15,881 bases of DNA from DASQDN01 sp035630195 (GCA_035630195.1 DASQLD010000066.1:1-15881); one strand, 5' to 3'; positions 6,985 through 14,158 are shown, counted from the first letter of the stretch. The notes: a model not told the origin generated them from the letters alone. A program made the numbers and translations.

Positions 6985-8382
6985 GTGAACCGAAGACAAT
7001 TCCTGTTTTCCACTGCTCTGGCGACGCATGTCCCGAAAACGCCGGCGCATGCCCAGAAGACGCCGGCGCCCGTACAACGCCCGAATATTCTCGTGATCCT
7101 CGCAGACGACCTGGCCGCATGGATGCTCGGCTGTTACGGCAATCAGGAAATAAAGACCCCCCATATCGATAATCTTTCCCGCGGCGGATTGCGCTTCAGC
7201 AATGCATTCTGCGCGTCGCCGATCTGTTCGCCGAGCCGGGCTACGTTCTTCACCGGTCGCCTTCCGAGCCAGCACGGCATCCACGACTTCCTTACGCCCA
7301 AACCGATCGAATCGCCCGCGCAAGGGCAAGCCGAGCCGCCTGCGGCCTTCAAGAATGAGGTGATGATTTCCGATGTTCTGGCGCAGTCCGGCTATTCGTG
7401 TGGATATGTGGGGAAGTGGCACATGGGTGACGACGCCAAACCCGGCCATGGTTATCAGTACACCTACACAATGATCGGCGGGTCGCGATCTTACACTGAT
7501 CCGGAGATGAGTCTCAATGGCCAGATGGTCCAGGAGAAAGGCTATCTGACGGACCTGATGACTCAGCGCGCTTGTGAGTTCCTCGACAAGCAAACCGGAG
7601 CGCAGCCGTTCTTCCTGACGATCGGCTACCTCAATCCGCACACTCCATATGCAGGTCATCCGCAGAAGTACTACGACATGTACGCTAACACCACATTCGA
7701 CACGGTCGGTTGGGAAGAGCCCGCTCCGAATGCGTTGCGCGAGAAAGACCTACTAAAAGACATTGTCGGCAATCTTCGCAAGTGCGCGGCGGCAACGACG
7801 GCGTTGGACGATCAGATTCCGATCCTTCTTCAAAAGCTACGGGAGCGGAAACTCTGGGACAATACGCTGATTCTGTTCACCGGTGATAACGGGTTCCTCC
7901 TGGGCCGTCACGGATTGTGGAGCAAAGGTCATGCGTCCAATCCGATCAACATGTTTGACGAGGTAGTCCGCGTCCCGCTGATCGTTAGCTGGCCCGGTAA
8001 GATACCAACCGGGGAAATGGCGCCCGAGCTGGTCAGCTTCTACGACGTCCTTCCAACACTGTGCGAAGCCGCCGGAGTCTCTCCTCCCGCCAATCGTAAT
8101 CTCACAGGGCGTAGCTTTCTCTACATCGCTAAACGCGATCCGCTTCCGAAGAAGAGTCCTCAGTGGCGCAATATCGTGTTCGGTCAATTCCGCTACACGG
8201 AGATGGCTCGCGATGCTCGGTACAAACTTGTTCTCCGCTACGCAGGCAAGGGCCCGAACGAACTTTTCGATATAACAGCGGACCCGAAGGAGAAGGTAAA
8301 CCGCTACGATGATGCGCAGTATGTCAGCGTGCGTCAACGTCTCACGAACGAGTTGGTTACTTGGCGTAAGAGAGCGATCTGA
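6985..8382 (+). CDS. Tat-exported type I sulfatase (formylglycine-dependent, alkaline phosphatase superfamily)
   Basis: 465 aa from a GTG four bases after the permease stop. The N-terminus NRRQFLFSTALATHV is a twin-arginine signal, so the enzyme is probably folded in the cytosol and exported. The catalytic signature CSPSRATFFTG has Cys81 as the residue converted to formylglycine, with Pro83, Arg85 and the following TG matching CxPxR-x4-TG. Metal and sulfate ligands are in place: Asp41-Asp42 (LADDLA), Lys144 and His146 (GKWHMG), His219 (NPHTP), Asp301-Asn302 (TGDNGF) and Lys314 (WSKGH). The length is usual for choline-sulfatase or iduronate-2-sulfatase-like members. It hydrolyses a sulfate ester; the substrate cannot be told from sequence. 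A maturation enzyme must be encoded elsewhere. Cotranscription with a polysaccharide permease suggests a carbohydrate sulfate. Confidence 0.93.
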   Translation: MNRRQFLFSTALATHVPKTPAHAQKTPAPVQRPNILVILADDLAAWMLGCYGNQEIKTPHIDNLSRGGLRFSNAFCASPICSPSRATFFTGRLPSQHGIHDFLTPKPIESPAQGQAEPPAAFKNEVMISDVLAQSGYSCGYVGKWHMGDDAKPGHGYQYTYTMIGGSRSYTDPEMSLNGQMVQEKGYLTDLMTQRACEFLDKQTGAQPFFLTIGYLNPHTPYAGHPQKYYDMYANTTFDTVGWEEPAPNALREKDLLKDIVGNLRKCAAATTALDDQIPILLQKLRERKLWDNTLILFTGDNGFLLGRHGLWSKGHASNPINMFDEVVRVPLIVSWPGKIPTGEMAPELVSFYDVLPTLCEAAGVSPPANRNLTGRSFLYIAKRDPLPKKSPQWRNIVFGQFRYTEMARDARYKLVLRYAGKGPNELFDITADPKEKVNRYDDAQYVSVRQRLTNELVTWRKRAI

Positions 8383-8939
8383 GCATAGTGAACATCACGG
8401 GATGAAGTCACATCCCGCGGAGATGAATCGCATCGTCAGCGCCGAAGAGGCGTCGGTGAAGGAGACACCGACAGAAATACCGATACCCAGCGAAACATGC
8501 GGGAGGGCCGGGACATCGAAGCGCGCAAAGCCGACACTTCCCGTCAGATAACGCCTTTGTGCTCGGCTATTCGAAGAGAGGGCTTTCCCTCTTCGACCAA
8601 CGTTGACGCCTTATACCGGAACTGTTGGCGAGAATGCCAACGAACGGAGCACGCAGGCCGGAGAAGAGAGGAACCCTGCTTGACAATTTAAGGCGACGCC
8701 CCGAGGAGCTTCGTCCTCATGCGACAGCAAGACACCCGGGCGTGACCAGGTTCGACGGGGCTCCTCATGCCCTCCGTGATACCGCGGACCCTACCCAGTA
8801 GCAGAACAACGAATATCGCAACGACACAAGCCGTCGCGGAGGACCAGGCTCTCACTTCGGCCCAGCTTCTTCAGGCGTCTGCAGGCTTGTTCCCTGGCTC
8901 ATGTCCCGGGAAACTAGATGAACGTGTAGCTGAGGGTGG
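8383..8939. other. 557-bp intergenic segment between convergent genes, rich in inverted repeats; possible structured RNA or element remnant
   Basis: No frame on either strand has an acceptable start, ribosome site and length, and the longest frames are broken. The segment carries many short stems: 8398-8417 (7-bp arms CGGGATG/CATCCCG), 8440-8452, 8452-8472 (GTCGGTG/CACCGAC), a long-range stem 8529-8534 with 8563-8568 (AGCCGA/TCGGCT), 8571-8596 (TCGAAG arms with an inner AGGG/CCCT), 8624-8641 (GTTGGC/GCCAAC) and 8703-8718 (GAGGA/TCCTC). None is followed by a T-run, so these are not ordinary terminators. TTGACA at 8680-8685 matches a -35 box but no -10 follows. Options are a long structured noncoding RNA, a decayed mobile element, or a decayed gene. 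I cannot assign a family. Confidence 0.4.
8398..8417 (+). other. Hairpin just downstream of the sulfatase
   Basis: Perfect 7-bp arms CGGGATG (8398-8404) and CATCCCG (8411-8417) enclose a six-base loop, starting 15 bases after the sulfatase stop. The position suits transcript end processing or a Rho-assisted end, but no T-run follows on the plus strand. It may equally be the first stem of the structured segment that fills this gap. Confidence 0.4.
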
Positions 8940-10610
8940 CTATTTGTCCAAGAGGTTTACTGACAAGTTCGCGATGATAGACTCGCGGACTACCACCTCG
9001 TGCGTTTCACGCTGGTCGTCCTGAATAACTTCAATCGTGTGCCGGCCCGTCGGCAGCGTTAACATTACCGGAGTCTTTTCGCTGCGAGGCTGGCCGTCAA
9101 CAACAATGGACGCTCCGCGAGGCTCGGACCGCACGATCACATTCCCACTCAAGCGGTCAAGATTCACAAAGATATCATTGCCCGTCGGCGCTTCAAAAAT
9201 CTTGAGGGTACGACGATAGCCGTCCATTGTTGCGGCAAGGGTATGCCTGCCTGGCTTCAGTTCAAGCGAGCAGGGCGCTGTACAAACGGACCCCTCGTCT
9301 CCATCGATCACGATTCGTGCTCCGGGTGGACTTGTCACCAGCCGTACCACCGGCGCCGGGGACTCGGGTTTGGGAGTTGCTGGACTAATCGTCGTCGATG
9401 GCGCCCCAGTCGCTTCTGTGGCGGTCGCTGGAGATTCGACCATCTGAGGCACAGCGCTTGGCCGTCGCGATTGGTCCGCAGTTTCATCAATCACTTGCGC
9501 CACCGGCTGCGGAGCTTCGTCATCCATCCACCGGAACGCTCCGATCATTCCAATTGCAATGAGCGCTAGTACCAGAACCGCAAGTGCGAGCGTTCTAGCC
9601 CATCGCAAGGCTCGTGGCGCGGGACTCGGAAGAGCTTCTTCTTCAACTTCGCTTTGTTGGACGGGCGGCGCGGCCGGACGCTTCTTGGGCGGGGAACGCA
9701 GAGGAGCAGCCTCGATCGAAGACGCGCCGGCAAGGGTAGGCAGATTCGGAACCGATCCCGGTGATATCGGCCTCCAGTCCTTACTTGCACGGCACGCGTT
9801 CTCAACCGCGAAGGCAAAATCGCTACAAGTGGGATAGCGGTCTTCCGGCTTCTTCGAAAGTGCACGCTTCAGAACGGTATCTACCGGCCACTCTAACGAC
9901 GGATTCAGACGATGAACCGCCATCGGTTCATCCTGCACGATCTTGAAAGCCAGGGCCGGAATCGAATCGCCCGCAAATGGCTTCTCGCCTGTCAGCAACT
10001 CATACGCGATGACTGCCAGCGAAAACTGATCTGAGCGGCCGTTCACAGACTGACCCTGAATCTGCTCCGGCGACATGTAGTTCGGAGTTCCAACCATTGA
10101 GCCGGCCTGGGTCATCTGGTGAGACTGAATCCGAGCGACGCCGAAGTCCGCGATCTTGGCAGTCGAGCGTTCGTGAATCATGATGTTGGCGGGCTTCATA
10201 TCGCGGTGAACGATGCCGCGCTTATGAGCGTAGTCCAGAGCAGCCGCTGTCTGCGCAAGAATATCGAGGATCAGCCGGCCATCAGGGGGGTCGTTTACGA
10301 CCATGAAGTCAAGCGTCGGGCCGTCGACGTACTCCATAGCAATGTAGGCGACCCCCTCCTCTTCGGCAACGTCATAGATCGTGACAATGCCGGGATGGGA
10401 AAGAATGCCAGCCGATTGTGCTTCCCTCAGGAGCCTATCGCGCAGCTTCGACTGCTCGGATAGATCAGCCAGTTCGTTGATTCGAATCGTCTTGATCGCT
10501 ACGATGCGACCGATGGCGGGATCCTGCGCGCGGTACACGATGCCCATGGCTCCGCGTCCGATTTCGTCCAGAATTTTGTATCGGCCGATCTGCTCCATGC
10601 GCTTTATCAT
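8940..10610 (-). CDS. Membrane Hanks-type Ser/Thr protein kinase with two extracytoplasmic PEGA domains
   Basis: 556 aa. Residues about 10-275 are a complete kinase domain: glycine loop GRGAMG (18-23), catalytic Lys40 in VAIK, Glu63 of helix C, HRDMKPAN with Asp137 and Asn142, DFG at 155-157, and GTPNYMSPEQ in the activation/P+1 region. HRD-type kinases are usually regulated by activation-loop phosphorylation. A Pro-rich juxtamembrane linker follows, then one membrane helix at about 341-359 (LALAVLVLALIAIGMIGAF). The outer part has a Thr/Pro-rich stretch and two PEGA repeats at about 423-477 and 488-541 (SPPGARIVIDG, then EPRGASIVVDG). PEGA domains probably contact the cell wall or surface layer, so this is a likely envelope sensor. 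Met5 is an alternative start (MEQIGRYKIL); neither start has a strong ribosome site. It follows the TPR-lipoprotein gene after a terminator. Confidence 0.93.
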   Translation of the reverse strand: MIKRMEQIGRYKILDEIGRGAMGIVYRAQDPAIGRIVAIKTIRINELADLSEQSKLRDRLLREAQSAGILSHPGIVTIYDVAEEEGVAYIAMEYVDGPTLDFMVVNDPPDGRLILDILAQTAAALDYAHKRGIVHRDMKPANIMIHERSTAKIADFGVARIQSHQMTQAGSMVGTPNYMSPEQIQGQSVNGRSDQFSLAVIAYELLTGEKPFAGDSIPALAFKIVQDEPMAVHRLNPSLEWPVDTVLKRALSKKPEDRYPTCSDFAFAVENACRASKDWRPISPGSVPNLPTLAGASSIEAAPLRSPPKKRPAAPPVQQSEVEEEALPSPAPRALRWARTLALAVLVLALIAIGMIGAFRWMDDEAPQPVAQVIDETADQSRRPSAVPQMVESPATATEATGAPSTTISPATPKPESPAPVVRLVTSPPGARIVIDGDEGSVCTAPCSLELKPGRHTLAATMDGYRRTLKIFEAPTGNDIFVNLDRLSGNVIVRSEPRGASIVVDGQPRSEKTPVMLTLPTGRHTIEVIQDDQRETHEVVVRESIIANLSVNLLDK

Positions 10611-10634
10611 TCTATCGACCGAAAATACGCCCCC

Positions 10635-10675
10635 TAAAAAACAATTAGCCGCCGGAGGTTCACTCCGGCGGCTAA
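10635..10675 (-). terminator. Strong Rho-independent terminator after the TPR lipoprotein gene
   Basis: Perfect 13-bp arms TTAGCCGCCGGAG (10645-10657) and CTCCGGCGGCTAA (10663-10675) with a five-base loop. On the minus strand the stem is followed by TTGTTTTTT (bases 10644-10636). This should end the secDF-tonB-exbB-exbD-TPR transcript. It lies only 24 bases before the first kinase start codon, which leaves little space for an independent kinase promoter downstream of it. Confidence 0.9.
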
Positions 10676-10694
10676 CTTTCCCAGCAAGTCGATG

Positions 10695-11528
10695 TTACTC
10701 TGCGACGTTACCCTTCTTGGCGACTCGGTCGGCTTTGATCTTTTTCGTCTCCAAAGACTTCTGCACCCAGTTATCGGCCGTCTGCGAATGCTGCTTGTAG
10801 GCCTCAGCATTTTCCGACAAGTCGGCGCGTTCCCGATACAGGAGGTTAATGTATGCCATCGCGTCGTCGTATTCCGGATCGATCTGTAAAGCCTTCTCCA
10901 GGTTCTTGATGCCTTCGTCGACCACAGGTCCCCACTTGGCTTTGAGTTCTTCCCGGAGCTTGGCATCCTTCACAGGACCCGGATCTTCGGGCTTCATGCC
11001 GAGTTTGGCTCTGGCGGCCATACGCTCGGGATAAGCTTTTGCCCACGCTATGACGCCCAGACTATAGAACGCTTCTTTGTTCGTCGGCTCGACTTCGCCA
11101 AGTTTGGTGTACCATTCCTTGGCTTCGTCGAGTTTCTTCATTTTCTGCTCCATGGGCTGATTGCCCTGAGCTTGGTTATAGTGCAGCGAAGCAAGCGAAC
11201 TGATGGCGACGGTATTCTTCGAGTCTTTTTCAAGAACCTTCAGAAACTCCTGCTCAGCCGCCTGCGCATTCTGCTGATTTTCAGGCGATTCGGCGCCCGG
11301 AATGTACTGGCTCATGTAAGCAGTCGCCAGATACAAGCGGGCCGTCGGAAATTCGGGATCGAGTTGAACTGCTTCTTTGAAATGGTCGACCGCTTGCGTG
11401 TACTTTGCTGTTTTGAATGCTTGAACACCTTTGTTCAAGTGGTCGCGCGCTCTCAGCTTCTCGCAACCCGTGGCAAACAGTGCCAGTACCGCTACTCCAG
11501 CGACGAGTTTTACATTCGCCTTCTTCAT
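10695..11528 (-). CDS. TPR-repeat lipoprotein, last gene of the secDF-tonB operon
   Basis: 277 aa. The N-terminus KLVAGVAVLALFATGC is a lipoprotein signal, with Cys22 as the predicted lipidated residue (ATGC; the -3 Ala is tolerated but not ideal). Tetratricopeptide repeats follow: residues about 27-60 (AFKTAKYTQAVDHFKEAVQL), then units around 60-105, 108-160 and 200-235 (GIKNLEKALQIDPEYDDAMA). A basic, Lys-rich C-terminus ends the chain. Its start lies six bases after the exbD stop, so it is translationally coupled to the ExbD gene. TPR lipoproteins serve as periplasmic scaffolds; the link to TonB/ExbD is inferred only from position. The terminator at 10635-10675 follows. Confidence 0.85.
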   Translation of the reverse strand: MKKANVKLVAGVAVLALFATGCEKLRARDHLNKGVQAFKTAKYTQAVDHFKEAVQLDPEFPTARLYLATAYMSQYIPGAESPENQQNAQAAEQEFLKVLEKDSKNTVAISSLASLHYNQAQGNQPMEQKMKKLDEAKEWYTKLGEVEPTNKEAFYSLGVIAWAKAYPERMAARAKLGMKPEDPGPVKDAKLREELKAKWGPVVDEGIKNLEKALQIDPEYDDAMAYINLLYRERADLSENAEAYKQHSQTADNWVQKSLETKKIKADRVAKKGNVAE

Positions 11529-11534
11529 GAGCGT

Positions 11535-11957
11535 TTACTGACCAGCCTCCATCTTCGCCGTCATTAGACCGATTTTGTCAACGCCGGCGCCTTTCGCAAT
11601 ATCGATCGCCTTTGCGACGTCGCGGAACTCGAGTGAAGGATCGCCTTTTACGAACACGACCTTCTCAGCTCGTGTTTTGAAGACATCCATCAGACGCTCA
11701 CCGAGACGAGTCTCATCCGTAGGCTCAGTATTGATCATCATCTTACGGTCCTTATCGATAATGATTACGACAGTACGATCATCGGCCTGCGATTGTTGCG
11801 GATTCGGATTCGGCTGCGGTACAAGCGCTTCAAGTCCCTTCGGCGTGAGCGGCGTAATTACCATAAAGATGATAAGAAGTACGAGCAGCACATCGATCAA
11901 CGGTGTGACGTTGATGTTGGACTGTGGCCCCTTGTTACCACCTATTGCCATTCCCAT
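11535..11957 (-). CDS. exbD: ExbD/TolR family proton-channel subunit (second of two)
   Basis: 140 aa, the usual ExbD length. A short cytosolic lead NKGPQSNINVTPLIDVLLVL runs into one membrane helix (about residues 20-37, DVLLVLLIIFMVITP). Asp22 in LIDVLL is the conserved proton-carrying Asp (Asp25 in E. coli ExbD). The periplasmic part from about 60 to 135 (VVIIIDKDRKMMINTEPTDE, then FVKGDPSLEFRDVAKAIDIA) is the ExbD/TolR fold. With ExbB it converts proton flow into work on TonB. AAGGAG lies nine bases before the ATG (11967-11972). It sits 33 bases after the other exbD copy, and the two are clearly divergent paralogs, so they may form mixed dimers. Confidence 0.92.
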   Translation of the reverse strand: MGMAIGGNKGPQSNINVTPLIDVLLVLLIIFMVITPLTPKGLEALVPQPNPNPQQSQADDRTVVIIIDKDRKMMINTEPTDETRLGERLMDVFKTRAEKVVFVKGDPSLEFRDVAKAIDIAKGAGVDKIGLMTAKMEAGQ

Positions 11958-11990
11958 AGTGGTTCGCTCCTTAAATTGAACTTTGCGCCG

Positions 11991-12443
11991 CTACTGTCCC
12001 GCGCCTGGCGCCGGCGGAGGTGTTGGCGCGCCTTTTTGGATCTCTTCCGTGAGCAGTCCGAGTTGGTCTACTCCGGCTGCGCGAAGGTTATCCACCACTT
12101 CCACCACGCGCTCATAACGAGCCCGGGCGTCGGATCGGAGGTACACCGTCTTGTCCAGTTTGTTCGTTAGAAGATCTTTTACTTTGGCGGGCAGAGTGTC
12201 CGGGGCCATCTGGTCCGTACCAAGATACGTGCGCCCGTCGCGCGCAATAGCTACGAGTACCGCGTCTTCCTTGTCGGCGGCCTGCATCACAGCGGGGTTG
12301 TTCGTCTTGGCCATTTCCACCGAGATGCCTTTTGACAACATCGGGGTGATGACGATGAAGATGATCAACAACACCAGCATCACGTCGACCATTGGGGTCA
12401 CGTTGATATCTGCTACCGGATCGGATGCTTTCTTTTTCTCCAT
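11991..12443 (-). CDS. exbD: ExbD/TolR family proton-channel subunit (first of two)
   Basis: 150 aa. The lead KKKASDPVADINVTPMVDVM enters a membrane helix (about 18-35) with the conserved Asp20 in MVDVMLVLLIIFIVITP. The periplasmic domain spans about 55-135 (VLVAIARDGRTYLGTDQMAP, then VYLRSDARARYERVVEVVDN) and ends in a Pro-rich tail PTPPPAPGAGQ that the other copy lacks. GAGGAG lies seven bases upstream of the ATG (12451-12456). It acts as the proton-conducting partner of the ExbB pentamer encoded just upstream. A 94-bp gap containing a strong hairpin separates it from exbB, which could set a lower ExbD than ExbB dose. Confidence 0.92.
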   Translation of the reverse strand: MEKKKASDPVADINVTPMVDVMLVLLIIFIVITPMLSKGISVEMAKTNNPAVMQAADKEDAVLVAIARDGRTYLGTDQMAPDTLPAKVKDLLTNKLDKTVYLRSDARARYERVVEVVDNLRAAGVDQLGLLTEEIQKGAPTPPPAPGAGQ

Positions 12444-12479
12444 CTGAAGTCTCCTCTTGGACAGCTGCCGTCTGGAGAG

Positions 12480-12507
12480 CCGGCGCCGTCCTCAAAGGCG
12501 GCGCCGG
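12480..12507 (-). other. GC-rich hairpin between exbB and exbD
   Basis: Perfect 9-bp arms CCGGCGCCG (12480-12488) and CGGCGCCGG (12499-12507), with further CC/GG pairing possible in the ten-base loop. No T-run follows on the minus strand, so it is not an intrinsic terminator. Its position after the exbB stop and before the exbD ribosome site suits an mRNA-stabilising or processing element. Confidence 0.55.
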
Positions 12508-12537
12508 ATTCAACTCGCGACAGTTTCTCCTGTTTCG

Positions 12538-13281
12538 CTAGGCCTTACGAGCCGTGCGTTGCGTACGCTTGATGAAGTAATCGATCAGTTCCGAACTGGA
12601 GTTACCCATTTCAACGTCATACGCTTCCAGCTTTGAGTTGAAGTAGTTGTACATCCAGACGGCCGGAACGGCCACGAACAAACCGACGGCGGTGGTAACA
12701 AGCGCTTCCGAAATACCGGCCGACACCGCGCCAAGACCTGCGGACTTTTCAGTCGCAATGCCTTTGAACGCGTTGATGATGCCAACGACGGTGCCGAACA
12801 GACCGACGAAGGGAGCGGTGGAACCGATTGTCGCCAAGCTGCTGATGCCGCGCTTCAATTCAGCGTGAACGATGGCTTCAGAACGATCGAGAGCGCGCTT
12901 GGAAGCTTCGATCTCTTCGCCCGGAAGATCACCTTCTTGGTGCGCACGGAATTCCTGCAGACCCGCAACGACAACTTTCGCCAGATGGCTCTTCTTATAA
13001 CGGTCGGCAATCTTGATTGCTTCATCGAGCTTGCCTTCGCGCAACGCGCCGGCAACTGCCGGAGCAAAAGCGCGGGACTGGGTGGTTGCTGCCTTGAATG
13101 CGATCAAACGATCGATCATGACACCGATGGACCACGCCGACATGATGAACATAACGATAACGACGGCTTTACCAAGCCAAGTCATCTGGTTCCACATCGA
13201 CATCGGGTCAAAGCCGACCCCGCCTGCTTCCTGAAGGAGCATCAGGGCCCATACCTGCATGTTTATCAACAAAAGTGACAT
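12538..13281 (-). CDS. exbB: ExbB/TolQ/MotA-family proton-channel protein
   Basis: 247 aa, normal for ExbB/TolQ. Membrane helices at about 38-58 (GKAVVIVMFIMSAWSIGVMI), 151-173 and 189-211. The family core is intact: STAPFVGLFGTVVGIINAF in helix 2, and EALVTTAVGLFVAVPAVW in helix 3 with the Thr pair that lines the proton path. The cytosolic stretch of about 60-145 (EEIEASKRALDRSEAIVHAE) is also typical. It forms the pentamer around the ExbD pair that energises TonB. TolQ is a possible alternative name, but tonB directly upstream favours ExbB. AGGAG lies only three bases from the ATG, a short spacer. The gap to tonB is 53 bases. Confidence 0.92.
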   Translation of the reverse strand: MSLLLINMQVWALMLLQEAGGVGFDPMSMWNQMTWLGKAVVIVMFIMSAWSIGVMIDRLIAFKAATTQSRAFAPAVAGALREGKLDEAIKIADRYKKSHLAKVVVAGLQEFRAHQEGDLPGEEIEASKRALDRSEAIVHAELKRGISSLATIGSTAPFVGLFGTVVGIINAFKGIATEKSAGLGAVSAGISEALVTTAVGLFVAVPAVWMYNYFNSKLEAYDVEMGNSSSELIDYFIKRTQRTARKA

Positions 13282-13334
13282 TCTCTCTCCTGCGAGTTGA
13301 ATTAACTAACTAACTTTCCACTCCGGCCGGGCCC

Positions 13335-14093
13335 TTACTGGCTCAGCGTAAAGTTCACGTCAATCTGCGTTACGACTTCTACCGGCTCACCGTTTAGCAG
13401 CGTCGGCTGATACACCCATTGGCGTACCGCTTCCGTCGCGGCTGGAACGAGCAGCGGATGTCCGCCCGCCAACGTCAGGTTCTGAATCGTCCCGTCGCGG
13501 CCGATTACCGCGTTAAACCGAACAACCCCTTGAATACGGGCTTGCTTGGCGAGCGGCGGATACACCGGCTTCGGCTGGCGGACCAACTTTGCAGCTTGTA
13601 CATTACCACCGACCCGGATCGTCTTGGGAGTCACCGGCTTCGGCGCTTCCTTCACCGGCGGGGGAGGAGGAGGCGCTGCAGATGGAACGGACCCGATAAT
13701 ACCACCAATGACGCCACCAGGCGCGCCACCTGGTACACCGCCTGGAACACCGCCAACCACACCCGCGGCTGCTACGGGTGGGATGTCCTCTTCCTTGATC
13801 ATCGCGATGTCTTTCGGAATCTGCTTCGGCGCCGTCAACTTGCCGGCGTCAAACTGACGCGGTTGCACCTTCACAACCTTAACCGGAGCTGCAGCCGGAG
13901 GTGGCGGAGGTGGAGGCGGCGGAGGGGGCGCTACAAGGAAGCCAGTCAACTGCGTGTGAGGAAGTGTTTCGGTGTAGATCAAGGGAATCAGAATTCCGAC
14001 AATGATCAACCCACACTGAATCAGGAAGGAAACGAACACGGACGAGGCTTTGCGGGTCGTATTCGCGCCTTCAACGAACGTTTGTTCGAACAT
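13335..14093 (-). CDS. tonB: TonB energy-transducing protein
   Basis: 252 aa from the ATG at 14093 (MFEQTFVEG). A GTG nine bases upstream is also in frame, but GGAAAGGG at 14102-14109 has proper eight-base spacing only to the ATG. One membrane helix at about 19-40 (VFVSFLIQCGLIIVGILIPL) anchors it. The periplasmic linker has an eleven-Pro run at about 56-66, a Gly/Pro array of GGVPGG type at about 115-127, and a second Pro run near 141-146. Residues about 168-252 are the TonB C-terminal domain (PKPVYPPLAKQARIQGVVRF, then GRDGTIQNL, then VRQWVYQPTLLNGEPVEVVT). This domain binds the TonB box of outer-membrane receptors, such as the one at 2152-5679. The order secF-tonB-exbB-exbD-exbD implies one operon. 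Confidence 0.93.
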   Translation of the reverse strand: MFEQTFVEGANTTRKASSVFVSFLIQCGLIIVGILIPLIYTETLPHTQLTGFLVAPPPPPPPPPPPAAAPVKVVKVQPRQFDAGKLTAPKQIPKDIAMIKEEDIPPVAAAGVVGGVPGGVPGGAPGGVIGGIIGSVPSAAPPPPPPVKEAPKPVTPKTIRVGGNVQAAKLVRQPKPVYPPLAKQARIQGVVRFNAVIGRDGTIQNLTLAGGHPLLVPAATEAVRQWVYQPTLLNGEPVEVVTQIDVNFTLSQ

Positions 14094-14101
14094 AAGAACC
14101 A

Positions 14102-14109
14102 CCCTTTCC
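14102..14109 (-). promoter_or_regulatory. Ribosome-binding site that decides the TonB start
   Basis: GGAAAGGG on the minus strand lies eight bases before the ATG at 14093. It directly abuts and overlaps the in-frame GTG at 14102, which would leave no spacer. The ATG is therefore taken as the start of tonB. Confidence 0.6.
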
Positions 14110-14158
14110 GTCGCGCCGCACTCGAAGACAGCGACGCGAAACCCAAGATAATACTAAC

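Noticed and set aside
6898..7659. 253-residue minus-strand frame opposite the sulfatase
   Set aside because: Arg-rich antisense of a well-defined enzyme with all catalytic residues; no ribosome site or recognisable fold.
8571..8596. Hairpin with TCGAAG/CTTCGA arms as a bidirectional terminator
   Set aside because: The stem has a two-base bulge and no T-run follows on either strand, and it is more than 180 bases from either stop codon.
8739..8800. tmRNA-like 5' motif GGTTCGACGGGG at 8749-8760
   Set aside because: It resembles the conserved tmRNA D-arm, but only about 180 bases remain before the kinase gene, no tag reading frame ending in Ala-Ala-stop follows, and no matching T-arm with CCA end is seen, also not in a permuted order upstream.
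8383..8939. RNase P RNA in the structured gap
   Set aside because: The universally conserved GAGGAAAGTCC block and the matching 3' ACAGAA-GGCTTA pair are absent on both strands; the ACAGAA at 8471-8476 stands alone.
13301..13312. Three tandem TAAC units before exbB
   Set aside because: Only three 4-base units, too short to call a functional repeat; they may simply be AT-rich leader sequence.
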